A stretch of DNA of 64,000 nucleotides, taken from positions 1-64,000 of the forward strand of contig JAGANL010000047.1 of NCBI GenBank assembly GCA_017624235.1. The letters run 5' to 3'. Below are positions 35,825 to 45,130 of this stretch, in pieces. The first letter of the stretch is position 1, and every line of letters begins with the position of its first letter. The stretch is from Lachnospiraceae bacterium (GTDB lineage Bacteria > Bacillota > Clostridia > Lachnospirales > Lachnospiraceae). The position numbers and the translations under genes were made by a program. Under the pieces are notes generated by a model, which worked only from the letters and a program-made list of their open reading frames with translations, was not told the origin of the DNA and searched no databases.

Positions 35825-36745
35825 ATGAGCGGCTATAATGTGAGGACGGATTTGGCGCTGGAGGCCAGAGAGAGTATTGAGGAAGCTGATGGCGAGATAC
35901 GGGGCATTTCAGTGGAGGAGGAATACAGGGAGCACAGCGATGTCAGGATTACCCGGGTTGTGATTGAAACGAAAAATGGAGCAAAAGCCATGCAGAAGCC
36001 GATGGGGACCTATATTACACTGGAGGCTCCCGCGATGCAGGAACCGGATGAGGATTACCATCGGGAAATAGCGGAGGAAATTTCTCATATTCTGCGACAG
36101 TTGATTCCTGACATGGAACGTGAAAAAGCCATTCTGGTGGTAGGACTCGGGAACAGAGAGGTTACGGCAGATGCTCTGGGGCCGGGAGTGGTCGATAATC
36201 TGTTCATTACCAGACATATTGTGCGGGAATACGGAAAGGCGGCCTATAACAGAGAACGGATGAATCTGGTCAGCGGGATTGTGCCGGGAGTCATGGCGCA
36301 AACCGGTATGGAGGCGGCGGAAATTATCAAAGGAGTAGTGGAAGAGACCGGACCGGATGTAGTCATTGTGATTGATGCTCTGGCGGCACGCAGCACGAGA
36401 AGGCTGAACCGGACGGTACAGATTACCAATACGGGTATACAGCCCGGCTCCGGTGTAGGAAATCATCGAAATGCACTGACACGAGAAAGTCTGGGAGTTC
36501 CGGTCATTGCTATCGGAGTTCCGACTGTGGTGGATGCAGCGACCATCGTAAATGATGCTTTTGAGAAGATTCGTAAGGAAAAAGCAGAAAATGGTATGGA
36601 ATCCTTTCCGGATATTTCGTTTGGATCGCTGAATGAGCTGAATAATATGTATGTGACCTGTAAGGATATTGATGAAACGATAAAGCGGTTGAGCTTTATG
36701 CTTTCGGAGGCGCTGAATATGACCTTTGAAATGGAAGAGGCATAG
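35825..36745 (+). CDS. gpr: GPR, spore germination endopeptidase
   Basis: It degrades small acid-soluble spore proteins at germination and is made as a zymogen. The start YNVRTDLALEARE is typical, and the conserved core shows VVGLGNREVTADALGPGVVDNLFITRH, VPGVMAQTGMEAAEII and DALAARS. The length of 306 is usual for clostridia. Genes of this type are read by sigma-G/sigma-F; the upstream CATATCA (35789-35795) is only a weak match to a sigma-G -10 box. spoIIP follows after 46 bp. Confidence 0.95.
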   Translation: MSGYNVRTDLALEARESIEEADGEIRGISVEEEYREHSDVRITRVVIETKNGAKAMQKPMGTYITLEAPAMQEPDEDYHREIAEEISHILRQLIPDMEREKAILVVGLGNREVTADALGPGVVDNLFITRHIVREYGKAAYNRERMNLVSGIVPGVMAQTGMEAAEIIKGVVEETGPDVVIVIDALAARSTRRLNRTVQITNTGIQPGSGVGNHRNALTRESLGVPVIAIGVPTVVDAATIVNDAFEKIRKEKAENGMESFPDISFGSLNELNNMYVTCKDIDETIKRLSFMLSEALNMTFEMEEA

Positions 36746-36791
36746 GGACACATTGGTATAAACAGAGAGCTCGCCTGAATATACTGGAAGT

Positions 36792-38084
36792 ATGTATAAG
36801 CTAAGAGTGAATCTGTTAAAATATCGGGCCAGACATACTCTGCACAGACGTTTGCACGGAAGCAGGATCGTGCCTGCAAGGCTTTGGGGAATGAGTCTGA
36901 TGGCAGTTTTGATACTGTGTTTCCTGAGCGGTGCCGCAGATGTGGAGAGAGAAGAAAAAAATACGCTTTGGCAGACAGAGCTTTGGCAGGCAGGGCAGGA
37001 GAGTACTTTGAATACGCTGCTGCCTTTGTTTGCATTTGTACAGCAGCATGGTGGCCGGGAAGAGGAGGAAAATCTCTGGTATGGGATGCTGAAAAATACG
37101 ATTCCGCTTGCTGCCTATGCGGAAGAAAGCAGCTGCAGGCTGACGGCAGAAAGCCAGAGGGAATATGAGCAGCTGCTCCGTTTGGAGGGGATGGACGAGG
37201 AATACAGCGACAGTATGTTTTATGTGGATGAAGAACAGGAAAGAGCGCTGCGGCTGGAAAATGAGAAAGCTCTGGCAGTACAGGAAAATGTGGATACGCA
37301 GCAGAAACCGCAGAGGCAGATACAATATTCGTTGGAAGAATACCGGGAATATGACAAGCTGGTAAGTGAATTTTATGCGATTGATCCGACCACTATGGCG
37401 GATGAGAGTCTGCTAAATCTGGATGCGCTATGGAACCGGGATATGACGTTGAAGGATAACGGCGACGGGCCGCAGATTTTAATTTATCATACCCATTCCC
37501 AAGAGGGATTCGCAGATTCGATAGCAGGTGATGAGAGAACGACGGTAGTGGGGGTGGGGGATTATCTTCAAAAGCTGTTGGAGGAACGCTATGGACTGCG
37601 GGTGCTCCATCATAAAGGACAGTATGATGTGGAAAAGCGAGACTATGCGTATACGAAGGCTGCCCCTGCACTGGAACAGCTTTTAAAGGATAATCCAAGC
37701 ATTCAGGTGGTGATTGATCTGCACCGTGATGAGGTACGGGAGGACACGAAGCTTGTGACCCTGATTAACGGAAAGCAGACGGCAAGATTCATGTTTTTCA
37801 ACGGTCTTTCCAGAACCAGAAAGACGGGAGAGATTCCTTATCTGAACAATCCATATTTGCAGGACAATCTGGCGTTTGCCTTTCAGATGCAGTTAGCCTG
37901 CAATGAATACTATCCGGGACTGACGAGAAAAATTTATTTAAAGGGCTATCGCTACAATATGCACTATTGTCCAAAAACTCTCTTAGTGGAACTGGGAGCA
38001 CAGACCAATACGGTGGAGGAGGCTTATCATGCCTGTGAGCCGTTAGCGGACGTTCTGGCAAAGGTGCTGCTTGGGGAGCAGTAG
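36792..38084 (+). CDS. spoIIP: SpoIIP, stage II sporulation protein
   Basis: It is the amidase/endopeptidase of the DMP machine, which removes septal peptidoglycan during engulfment. The 430-residue protein has a cytosolic basic N-terminus, one transmembrane helix (about 34-52) and a C-terminal SpoIIP domain with the zinc histidine motif IYHTHSQE, then VIDLHRDE and LVELGAQTN. Downstream of gpr as in Bacillus, so expression in the mother cell and forespore is likely. A large palindrome starts at the base after its stop codon. Confidence 0.93.
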   Translation: MYKLRVNLLKYRARHTLHRRLHGSRIVPARLWGMSLMAVLILCFLSGAADVEREEKNTLWQTELWQAGQESTLNTLLPLFAFVQQHGGREEEENLWYGMLKNTIPLAAYAEESSCRLTAESQREYEQLLRLEGMDEEYSDSMFYVDEEQERALRLENEKALAVQENVDTQQKPQRQIQYSLEEYREYDKLVSEFYAIDPTTMADESLLNLDALWNRDMTLKDNGDGPQILIYHTHSQEGFADSIAGDERTTVVGVGDYLQKLLEERYGLRVLHHKGQYDVEKRDYAYTKAAPALEQLLKDNPSIQVVIDLHRDEVREDTKLVTLINGKQTARFMFFNGLSRTRKTGEIPYLNNPYLQDNLAFAFQMQLACNEYYPGLTRKIYLKGYRYNMHYCPKTLLVELGAQTNTVEEAYHACEPLADVLAKVLLGEQ

Positions 38085-38363
38085 CGGTTCGTCGAGCCCG
38101 TTTTCTGCCTCCTGCCCCGGGTCGCTTAGAACATTGCGGGACATACAGGAGAACTGAGTGTTTTCTTGATGGAGCCTTCAAAACGCAGGGAAAAATCGGC
38201 ACGGATGCCGATTTTAGGTGCCATGTGCACGGATGCACATGGGCACCGGCCCGGTTGGTTGTTCATACTTTCCGGCTCCATTTAGAAAACCCCAGTCCGG
38301 ATGTCGTCCCGCAATGTTCTAAGCGACCCGGGGCAGGAGGCAGAAAACGGGCTCGACGAACCG
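38085..38363. repeat. 279-bp palindromic element with 58-bp perfect inverted repeats and two CGGA-loop hairpins
   Basis: Bases 38085-38142 and 38306-38363 are perfect reverse complements over 58 bp. Beyond that the arms stay related for about 34 more bases, down to TGGAGCC (38170-38176) with GGCTCCA (38274-38280). The centre holds two compact hairpins: 38192-38215 (10-bp stem) and 38217-38247 (13-bp stem with one bulge), both with loop CGGA inside GCACGGATGC. The element begins exactly after the spoIIP stop codon. No target-site duplication or open transposase frame is visible. It could be a miniature transposon relic, a cruciform-forming element, or a structured RNA with GGA loops like those bound by CsrA. 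This fills the spoIIP-lepA gap where Bacillus has yqxA. Confidence 0.85.
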
Positions 38364-38398
38364 AAATTTTCACGAAATATATCCCCCTGAACCGCCTC

Positions 38399-38428
38399 TT
38401 GCGCAGGCTCCTGCCTCTGTGCTATACT
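38399..38428 (+). promoter_or_regulatory. Promoter of lepA-hemW
   Basis: TTGCGC (38399-38404), 18-bp spacer, TATACT (38423-38428). A small GCAGG-CT-CCTGC hairpin lies in the spacer. Confidence 0.5.
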
Positions 38429-38493
38429 TAAAACCAAATGGCGTCCGCACATTGTGGCGTAAATTGGGTTTAGAGGATAGAGAGGAACGGAAC

Positions 38494-40299
38494 ATGGATC
38501 AGAGCAAAATCAGGAATTTCTGTATCGTGGCGCATATCGATCATGGTAAGTCCACACTGGCAGATCGAATCATAGAGAAAACAGGGCTTTTGACGGACAG
38601 AGAGATGCAGGACCAGGTGCTTGACAATATGGAGCTGGAGAGGGAAAGAGGCATTACCATAAAGGCACAGACGGTTCGTGTCATTTATAAGGCAAAGGAC
38701 GGCGAAGAGTATGTTTTCAATCTGATTGATACGCCGGGGCATGTGGATTTTAATTATGAAGTAAGCCGATCCCTGGCGGCTTGTGACGGTGCGATTCTGG
38801 TCGTGGATGCGGCTCAGGGGATTGAGGCACAGACACTGGCCAATGTGTATCTGGCGCTGGATCATGATCTGGATGTCTTTCCGGTCATCAATAAGATTGA
38901 TCTGCCGAGTGCACAGCCTGACTTTGTCAAGAATGAGATTGAGGATGTCATCGGTATTGAAGCACAGGATGCTCCGCTGATTTCTGCAAAAAACGGTATC
39001 GGAATTGAAGAGGTGCTGGAACAGATCGTAGCCAAAATTCCGGCTCCCACGGGAGATCCCGAGGCTCCTTTGCAGGCGCTGATTTTTGACTCGGTCTATG
39101 ACCCGTATAAGGGTGTCATCATTTTTTGCCGTATCAAGGAAGGCAGGGTACGAAAGGGCACCAGGATCCGTATGATGGCAACCGGAGCAGAGGAAGAAGT
39201 AGTGGAAGTAGGATATTTCGGGGCAGGACAGTTTATTCCGTGTGACGAGCTTTCTGCCGGTATGGTAGGCTACATGACAGCTTCTATCAAAAATGTGAAG
39301 GACACGACAGTGGGCGATACAGTGACGGATGCGGACAGGCCGTGTGCTGAGCCTCTTCCGGGCTATAAGAAGGTGCAGTCTATGGTTTACTGCGGACTGT
39401 ATCCCGCAGACGGTGCAAAGTACCCGGATTTAAGGGATGCACTGGAAAAGCTGCAGTTGAATGATGCTTCCCTGAACTATGAGCCCGAGACATCCATTGC
39501 CCTTGGATTTGGCTTCCGATGCGGTTTCTTAGGACTTTTACATCTGGAGATCATTCAGGAAAGGCTGGAGAGAGAATACAATCTGGATCTGGTTACGACC
39601 GCTCCGGGTGTTATCTATAAGGTGCATAAGACAAACGGGGAGGTGATTGAACTGACGAATCCGTCCAATTTGCCGGACCCGTCGGAAATCGACTATATGG
39701 AGGAGCCGGTGGTCAGTGCCGAGATTATGGTGACTACGGAATTTATCGGTTCGATCATGGAACTGTGTCAGGAAAGAAGAGGACGCTATCTGGGCATGGA
39801 TTATATTGAGGGAACCAGAGCCCTTTTGAAATATGAACTACCGCTTAATGAGATCATTTATGACTTTTTTGATGCCTTAAAGTCCCGTTCCAGAGGCTAT
39901 GCTTCCTTTGATTATGATATGAAAGGCTACGAGCGTTCCGAGCTGGTGAAGCTGGATATTCTGATCAATAAGGAAGAGGTGGATGCGCTTTCCTTTATCG
40001 TGCATAAGGACAGCGCCTATGAGCGCGGACGGAAAATGTGTGAAAAATTAAAGGAAGAGATTCCGCGCCATCTGTTTGAAATTCCCATTCAGGCGGCGGT
40101 GGGAGGCAAGGTCATTGCCAGAGAGACGGTCAAGGCCATGCGAAAGGACGTACTGGCAAAATGCTATGGCGGCGATATTACCCGAAAGAAGAAGCTTTTG
40201 GAAAAACAGAAGGAAGGCAAGAAGCGTATGCGCCAGGTCGGCAATGTAGAAATTCCGCAGAAGGCCTTTATGAGCGTTTTAAAGCTGGATGATAAGTAG
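38494..40299 (+). CDS. lepA: LepA, elongation factor 4
   Basis: A ribosome-bound translational GTPase that back-translocates or aids initiation and assembly under stress. G motifs are plain: [28 protein letters not shown] and NKIDLPSA. The LepA C-terminal domain with [15 protein letters not shown] follows. The 601-residue length is normal. The ATG at 38494 follows GAGG in AGAGGAACGG; an upstream in-frame ATG at 38419 lies inside the promoter region. hemW follows after 17 bp. Confidence 0.97.
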   Translation: MDQSKIRNFCIVAHIDHGKSTLADRIIEKTGLLTDREMQDQVLDNMELERERGITIKAQTVRVIYKAKDGEEYVFNLIDTPGHVDFNYEVSRSLAACDGAILVVDAAQGIEAQTLANVYLALDHDLDVFPVINKIDLPSAQPDFVKNEIEDVIGIEAQDAPLISAKNGIGIEEVLEQIVAKIPAPTGDPEAPLQALIFDSVYDPYKGVIIFCRIKEGRVRKGTRIRMMATGAEEEVVEVGYFGAGQFIPCDELSAGMVGYMTASIKNVKDTTVGDTVTDADRPCAEPLPGYKKVQSMVYCGLYPADGAKYPDLRDALEKLQLNDASLNYEPETSIALGFGFRCGFLGLLHLEIIQERLEREYNLDLVTTAPGVIYKVHKTNGEVIELTNPSNLPDPSEIDYMEEPVVSAEIMVTTEFIGSIMELCQERRGRYLGMDYIEGTRALLKYELPLNEIIYDFFDALKSRSRGYASFDYDMKGYERSELVKLDILINKEEVDALSFIVHKDSAYERGRKMCEKLKEEIPRHLFEIPIQAAVGGKVIARETVKAMRKDVLAKCYGGDITRKKKLLEKQKEGKKRMRQVGNVEIPQKAFMSVLKLDDK

Positions 40300-40316
40300 G
40301 GAGGATGACGGAGCGG

Positions 40317-41429
40317 ATGTTTAGCCTGTATATCCATATACCTTTCTGCGTCAGAAAGTGTCTGTATTGTGATTTCCTGTCCGATGCTTATTCAACGGAA
40401 CTGAGGGCGGCCTACGCAGAGGCTTTGAACGCTGAGATCAAAAGAGAAGCCGGTTTCTACCGAAACCGCAGGGTAGATACCATCTTTTTCGGCGGCGGTA
40501 CACCGACCCTTTTAACGGAAGAGCAGCTGGAAGAGCTGATGGAGACCGTATGGAAAAATTTTGACGTGGCGGAGGATGCCGAAATCTCCATGGAAATGAA
40601 TCCGGGGACGGCAGATTGGAAAAAGCTGGTGCGGATGCGGCAGCTTGGCATCAATCGACTGAGCATCGGTTTACAGGCAGCAGAGGATGAACTCCTTCAA
40701 AAGCTGGGCCGGATCCATACCTGGAAGCAGTTTGAGGAAGCCTATGGCATGGCAAGAGCAGTGGGGTTTCGGAATATCAATGTGGATATTATGTCAGCAC
40801 TGCCGGGACAGAAGCTGGCAGATTATGAGCATACGCTGCAGGCAGTGCTTTCTTTTGAGCCGGAGCATATCAGTGCATACAGTCTGATTCTGGAGGAGGG
40901 CACACCGTTTTATGAACAGCGGGAGAGTCTTGCGCTGCCGGAGGAAGAGGAGGAGCGTCAGATGTATGATCTGACGGAAAAGCTGCTTCGGGCGGAGGGA
41001 TACCATCGTTATGAGATTTCCAACTATGCTAAAGACGGGTATGAATGCCGGCACAATCTGGCCTATTGGAGGAGAACGGATTATGCCGGCTTTGGACTGG
41101 GAGCCTCTTCGTTCATAAGCGGAGTCCGTTTTCAGAATACGCGAAGCATGGAACAATATCTGATGGGAAAGCGCAGTAAGGAGCAGGTGGAACCTTTAAG
41201 CCGGGAAGATGCCATGGAGGAATTTATGTTTCTGGGAATGCGCTGTATGGCAGGAGTTTCCGCAGAGGATTTCAGACAGCAGTTTGGGACAGAAATGGAA
41301 AGCGTATATGGAAAGGTTTTGACAGAATTGGAGAAGCAGGGGCTTACAGCGAGAGAGGGAGACAGATTCTTTCTGACCAAACGGGGAATTGATGTCAGCA
41401 ACTATGTCTTTGCACAGTTTCTGCTCTGA
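40317..41429 (+). CDS. hemW: HemW-like radical SAM protein
   Basis: The 370-residue protein begins FSLYIHIPFC and carries the radical SAM cluster motif C-x3-C-x2-C (CVRKCLYC), then FFGGGTPT and MNPGT. It belongs to the HemN/HemW group; HemW proteins handle heme, while oxygen-independent coproporphyrinogen oxidases have an extra cysteine that is absent here (C-x2-C is followed by DF), so HemW is the better name. ATG at 40317 is chosen because GGGAGG at 40299-40304 directly abuts an ATG at 40305. The lepA-hemW order is that of Bacillus. Confidence 0.9.
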   Translation: MFSLYIHIPFCVRKCLYCDFLSDAYSTELRAAYAEALNAEIKREAGFYRNRRVDTIFFGGGTPTLLTEEQLEELMETVWKNFDVAEDAEISMEMNPGTADWKKLVRMRQLGINRLSIGLQAAEDELLQKLGRIHTWKQFEEAYGMARAVGFRNINVDIMSALPGQKLADYEHTLQAVLSFEPEHISAYSLILEEGTPFYEQRESLALPEEEEERQMYDLTEKLLRAEGYHRYEISNYAKDGYECRHNLAYWRRTDYAGFGLGASSFISGVRFQNTRSMEQYLMGKRSKEQVEPLSREDAMEEFMFLGMRCMAGVSAEDFRQQFGTEMESVYGKVLTELEKQGLTAREGDRFFLTKRGIDVSNYVFAQFLL

Positions 41430-41438
41430 GCAGTTTTT
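41421..41438 (+). terminator. Weak terminator at the end of hemW
   Basis: CTGCT-CTG-AGCAG (5-bp stem) overlaps the hemW stop and is followed by TTTTT. The stem is short, so it may leak. Confidence 0.4.
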
Positions 41439-41459
41439 GTTCTGAGCACTGGAAAAAAC

Positions 41460-41488
41460 TTGCAATGGAAGAGAGAGATTCGTATAAT
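41460..41488 (+). promoter_or_regulatory. Sigma-A-type promoter upstream of sigK
   Basis: TTGCAA (41460-41465), 17-bp spacer, TATAAT (41483-41488). A leader of about 100 nt follows with a hairpin at 41506-41533. Confidence 0.6.
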
Positions 41489-41596
41489 AGTAGAGGAGCA
41501 GACAGATTCCCGTTTCCGGTTCGGAAACGGAATGGAAAGGCACTTTCGTTCCCGAGGTTACATAGAATAATAACAAATTGACTTTGGGGGCTTTTT

Positions 41597-42244
41597 TTGA
41601 AGACCTTTGAAAAACCGCTTACGGCAGAGGAAGAGACCTGCTATATTCAAATGCTGCAGGATCCAGACAGCGGAAGGGCAGAAGAAGCCAGACAGATCCT
41701 GATTGAGCGTAATATGCGTCTGGTAGCGCATATCGCCAGAAAATACCAGAATGCAGATGAGGATATGGAGGATCTGATTTCCATTGGAACGATTGGTCTG
41801 ATTAAGGCTGTCAGCAGCTATGACAGTACGAAGGGAAGCCGGCTGGCAACCTATGCGGCAAGATGCATTGACAATGAGCTGCTCATGCTTTTGAGGAAGA
41901 AGAAAAACACGAGGGAAGTATCGCTCTATGAACCGATAGGGACAGACAAAGAGGGAAATGAAATCAGCCTCCTGGATATCATCGAGCATGAACAGAAGGA
42001 TGTTGTGGAGTCCATTACGCTGGAGCAGAACATCGAGCGGCTGTATGAGCTTTCCGACAGACTTCTTTCCAATCGTGAAAAAGAAATCTTATACTTGCGT
42101 TACGGTATGTGGAACGGTGAGGAAGCGACACAGAGGGAGATTGGTGCCAGATTGGGGATTTCCAGAAGTTACGTTTCCCGTATTGAAAAGAGGGCATTAA
42201 AAAAACTGAGAGACGGTTTTGATAAGAATAATACAATACTTTAG
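41597..42244 (+). CDS. sigK: SigK-type sporulation sigma factor
   Basis: The 215-residue sigma-70 family factor matches mother-cell sigma-K: RNMRLVAHIARKY and DLISIGTIGLIKAVSSYD (region 2.1-2.2), KGSRLATYAARCIDNELLM (2.3-2.4), and the SigK-specific segment IGTDKEGNEISLLDI. A region 4 helix-turn-helix (TQREIGARLGISRSYVSRIEKRALKKL) ends the protein. The gene is intact and is not split by a skin element. No ATG is available upstream of residue 18; TTG at 41597 with GGGGG 6 nt before it is taken as start. A sigma-E or clostridial early role is possible; exact regulon not readable. Confidence 0.88.
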   Translation: MKTFEKPLTAEEETCYIQMLQDPDSGRAEEARQILIERNMRLVAHIARKYQNADEDMEDLISIGTIGLIKAVSSYDSTKGSRLATYAARCIDNELLMLLRKKKNTREVSLYEPIGTDKEGNEISLLDIIEHEQKDVVESITLEQNIERLYELSDRLLSNREKEILYLRYGMWNGEEATQREIGARLGISRSYVSRIEKRALKKLRDGFDKNNTIL

Positions 42245-42263
42245 GAGTAAAAGGGGTGTCACA

Positions 42264-43394
42264 ATGTTATTTGTAAAGAATGATGCGTTGAAGGTCGGTA
42301 TGCGCCTGGCAAGACCGATTTATAACAAGAACGGTGTGCTTTTGTATGAAAGGAATTCCAAGCTGACGCAGCAGGGAATTGACAGTATTAAGAATTTCGG
42401 TCTGATTGGCATATTTATTCTGGAGCCGGCAGAACCGGTGCCGCCTATGACTGCCGATGACATTGAATTTGAACGTTTCCAGACGATGCAGGTCTTTGCC
42501 ATCGAGGAGGAATTGAAGAAAATCGCAGAAAAGAAAAAGATGGCAAAGCTGGAGACGATTGTTGGAAATATTACAAGAAACTATGGACATCTGAGCCGGA
42601 AAATTAATTTTGTACAGGGGCTGAGAAGCAGAGAGGACTATCTGTATAAGCATTCCCTGAATGTGGCAGCCTTATGTGCCATGATGGGACATGTCCTGAA
42701 TATCAGGGGGGAGGAGCAGCACGCGACAGTCACGGCGGCAGTGATCCACGATATCGGACATTTGAAGCTGCCGGAGGAACTGCTTGGAAGAACCGGCCTG
42801 ACACCGGAGGAACAGGCAGTCAAGGACCGGATTCAGATGGAGGGCTTTCAGCTTCTGGATGACGTATTATCTGCCGATATGGGTATCAAAAGAATCTGTA
42901 CGCAGTTCTATCGCTGCCTGAGAGAGTTTGAGGATGGAAAGATGCCGGATATGCGTATCGTACACGGTGCAAAGATTCTTCTGGTGGCGCAGGTATATGA
43001 CCAGATGACTGCCATGCAGTTTGGAAGAGATCCGGCATCCGAGGTGGCGGCAATTCGGCATCTTCTGGATCATCCGGAGCTGTTTGATCCGAAGGTGGTG
43101 CGTGCACTTATTGATTCCATTTATATTCTGGCGCCGGGAACCAGCGTAGAGCTGAATACCGGAGAAAAGGCGCTGGTCATCACATCCAATGAAGAGAATA
43201 TCCTGCAGCCGATTATCCTGTGCTTTAAAGACAACAGTATTATGGATCTGAGCAATCGGGAATATGCTGATGTATCCATCAAGGACATTATGAAGACAAT
43301 GGATAACCGTTATATTATGGATACGGCAGCCTTAAAGAGACAGGGCATTCAGGTCGAAGAACCGGATTATGTAGCCGTACCGGAAGCAGAATAA
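42264..43394 (+). CDS. HD-GYP-related protein with degenerate catalytic half
   Basis: The 376-residue cytoplasmic protein has an HD-type core: H162-D163 in IHDIGHLKLPEELL follows KHSLNVAALCAMMG, as in HD-GYP phosphodiesterases. The HHExxDGxGYP segment is missing; the corresponding region reads QFYRCLREFEDGKMPD. A beta-rich N-terminal region (about 1-60, KVGMRLARPIYNKNGVLLY) is typical of this group. A C-terminal PilZ-free domain (TSVELNTGEKALVITSN) matches the tail of such proteins. Catalysis is doubtful; it may bind cyclic di-GMP. It starts 20 bp after sigK, with AAAGGGGTG upstream, so it is probably cotranscribed. Confidence 0.8.
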   Translation: MLFVKNDALKVGMRLARPIYNKNGVLLYERNSKLTQQGIDSIKNFGLIGIFILEPAEPVPPMTADDIEFERFQTMQVFAIEEELKKIAEKKKMAKLETIVGNITRNYGHLSRKINFVQGLRSREDYLYKHSLNVAALCAMMGHVLNIRGEEQHATVTAAVIHDIGHLKLPEELLGRTGLTPEEQAVKDRIQMEGFQLLDDVLSADMGIKRICTQFYRCLREFEDGKMPDMRIVHGAKILLVAQVYDQMTAMQFGRDPASEVAAIRHLLDHPELFDPKVVRALIDSIYILAPGTSVELNTGEKALVITSNEENILQPIILCFKDNSIMDLSNREYADVSIKDIMKTMDNRYIMDTAALKRQGIQVEEPDYVAVPEAE

Positions 43395-43425
43395 AAGTAC
43401 TGGAAGACGGAATGAGTGGAGTCTG

Positions 43426-43498
43426 TATGACCGGCATTATGCCGGTCATATCCAGCAGGAATCCCAAATCGGGGATTCTGTCGAGGGAAGTTCTTCCC
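43426..43498 (+). promoter_or_regulatory. Cluster of three hairpins upstream of comM
   Basis: An 11-bp perfect stem with TTA loop (43426-43450), a 7-bp stem (43459-43465 with 43472-43478) and a 5-bp stem (43485-43489 with 43494-43498) follow each other. None ends in a T run. They may stabilise the 3' end of the HD gene or structure the comM leader. Confidence 0.5.
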
Positions 43499-43570
43499 AA
43501 AATTTCAAATCTGAGCAAGAAAACGGAAGATAGATAAAAGGGGTATTTTCACAGGGGGAAGGAGTGAAAT

Positions 43571-45127
43571 ATGGTAAGTGTAGTTACTTCCGGAGCGGTT
43601 TGCGGTATCGAGAGCTTTCTCGTGCAGGTTGAGGTGGATGTTTCGGGTGGTCTGCCGGGACTGGAACTGGTGGGATTGTTGAGCAGTGAGGTCAGAGAGG
43701 CCAGAGAGAGAGTGCGCGTGGCGCTAAAAAATGCAGGAGTCTTCCTGCCGCCCATGCGTATCACGGTCAGTCTTTCGCCTGCGGATGTACGAAAGCAGGG
43801 GAGTGCCTTTGATCTGCCGATTGCAGCGGCAATTCTGGTCAATCTGGGCTGTCTGAACAAGGAGGAGGTACAGGATGCCGTCGTGGTAGGAGAACTGAGC
43901 CTGGACGGGAGAGTGAAGCCGGTGAGAGGGATTCTGCCTATCGTTCTGGAGGCCAGGAGACAGGGGAAAACAAAGTGTATTGTTCCGGTCGAAAACGAGC
44001 AGGAGGCCGGGCTGATTGAGGGTATCAGCATTTGTCCTGTGGGGCATCTGAAGGAACTGTTCTGCTGTACGGAAGAAGAGGACGGAATCGGACAGGAGGA
44101 CGTGGTCAGAATCCGTAAAAGGGAGAAATCTGATCTGCCACAGAGCTGCCAAAAGGTGCAGCTGCCGGATTTTGAAGAGCTTGGGGGAAGTGTGAGGGTC
44201 AGAAGGGCAGCGGAAATCGCTGCGGCAGGCTTTCATCATATGCTGATGATTGGGCCGCCGGGCTCGGGCAAAACCATGACTGCAAAATGTATGCCGGGAA
44301 TTCTGCCGCCATTAGATCAGGAGGAGAGTCTGGAGGTATCTGCAGTTTACAGCGTAGCCGGACTATGGCAGGGAAGAAGCGGACTTATGGAATCCAGACC
44401 GTTTGTGAGTCCGCATCATACAATTACGCCGCAGGCACTGACCGGAGGAGGCAGTATACCGAGACCGGGTGCGGTCAGTCTGGCTCACAGAGGCATTCTG
44501 TTTTTGGATGAATTGACAGAATTTAAGCGTTCGACCCTGGATCTGCTCAGGCAGCCGCTTGAGGAAAAGAAAATCTGTATTGCCAGAAGCTATGGAAATT
44601 ATACCTATCCGGCAGAATTTATGCTGGTGGCCGCGGCCAATCCCTGTCCGTGCGGATATTATCCTGATCTGCGCAGGTGCCGCTGCACAGAAAATGAAAT
44701 CAGACGTTATCTGGGACGCATCTCAGGCCCGGTATTGGATCGGATTGATTTGTGTGTAGAGACGAACCGGTTAGAGTTTTCGGAGCTTAAGAGAAAACAG
44801 GGAGGCGGGCAGACACGGGAGAACAGCAGCAGTATCCGCACAAGGGTCATGCTGGCAAGAAGAAGACAGGAGGAGCGCTTTCGTGACAGCGGCATTTTGT
44901 TCAATGCACAGATGGGAATGAAGGAGCTGGAACGCTTCTGTGCTCTGGGAGAGAGCGATCAGCAATTCATGCAGCAGGCATTTGAGCGAATGGCTTTGAG
45001 TGCCAGAGCCTATCACCGCATTTTGAGGGTGTCCAGAACCATAGCGGATTTGGAGGGTGCGGAAAGGATAGAAAGAAGGCATTTGAGTGAAGCTTTGAGC
45101 TTTCGGACAGGGATGAGGGAGAAATAA
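43571..45127 (+). CDS. comM: ComM/YifB-family magnesium-chelatase-like AAA+ ATPase
   Basis: The 518-residue protein has an N-terminal Lon-like ChlI fold (about 1-160, GLPGLELVGLLSSEVREAR), a AAA+ core with Walker A GPPGSGKT and Walker B LFLDELTEF, the internal zinc module NPCPCGYYPDLRRCRC and a C-terminal helical lid. In competent bacteria ComM is a helicase for branch migration of incoming DNA. The neighbouring dprA supports a DNA-uptake/recombination role. The start follows GGGGGAAGGAG. Confidence 0.92.
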   Translation: MVSVVTSGAVCGIESFLVQVEVDVSGGLPGLELVGLLSSEVREARERVRVALKNAGVFLPPMRITVSLSPADVRKQGSAFDLPIAAAILVNLGCLNKEEVQDAVVVGELSLDGRVKPVRGILPIVLEARRQGKTKCIVPVENEQEAGLIEGISICPVGHLKELFCCTEEEDGIGQEDVVRIRKREKSDLPQSCQKVQLPDFEELGGSVRVRRAAEIAAAGFHHMLMIGPPGSGKTMTAKCMPGILPPLDQEESLEVSAVYSVAGLWQGRSGLMESRPFVSPHHTITPQALTGGGSIPRPGAVSLAHRGILFLDELTEFKRSTLDLLRQPLEEKKICIARSYGNYTYPAEFMLVAAANPCPCGYYPDLRRCRCTENEIRRYLGRISGPVLDRIDLCVETNRLEFSELKRKQGGGQTRENSSSIRTRVMLARRRQEERFRDSGILFNAQMGMKELERFCALGESDQQFMQQAFERMALSARAYHRILRVSRTIADLEGAERIERRHLSEALSFRTGMREK

Positions 45128-45130
45128 AGT

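Noticed and set aside
38085-38363. Intact insertion sequence at the palindrome
   Set aside because: There is no transposase frame between the arms and no target-site duplication at the ends.
37798-38431. Open frames across the palindrome, one on each strand, sharing a peptide
   Set aside because: The shared peptide ([17 protein letters not shown]) arises only because the two arms are reverse complements; neither frame has a start site or homologous look.
43724-44239. Antisense open frames within comM and other core genes
   Set aside because: Long antisense frames are common over codon-biased genes; none shows a family motif or start signal.
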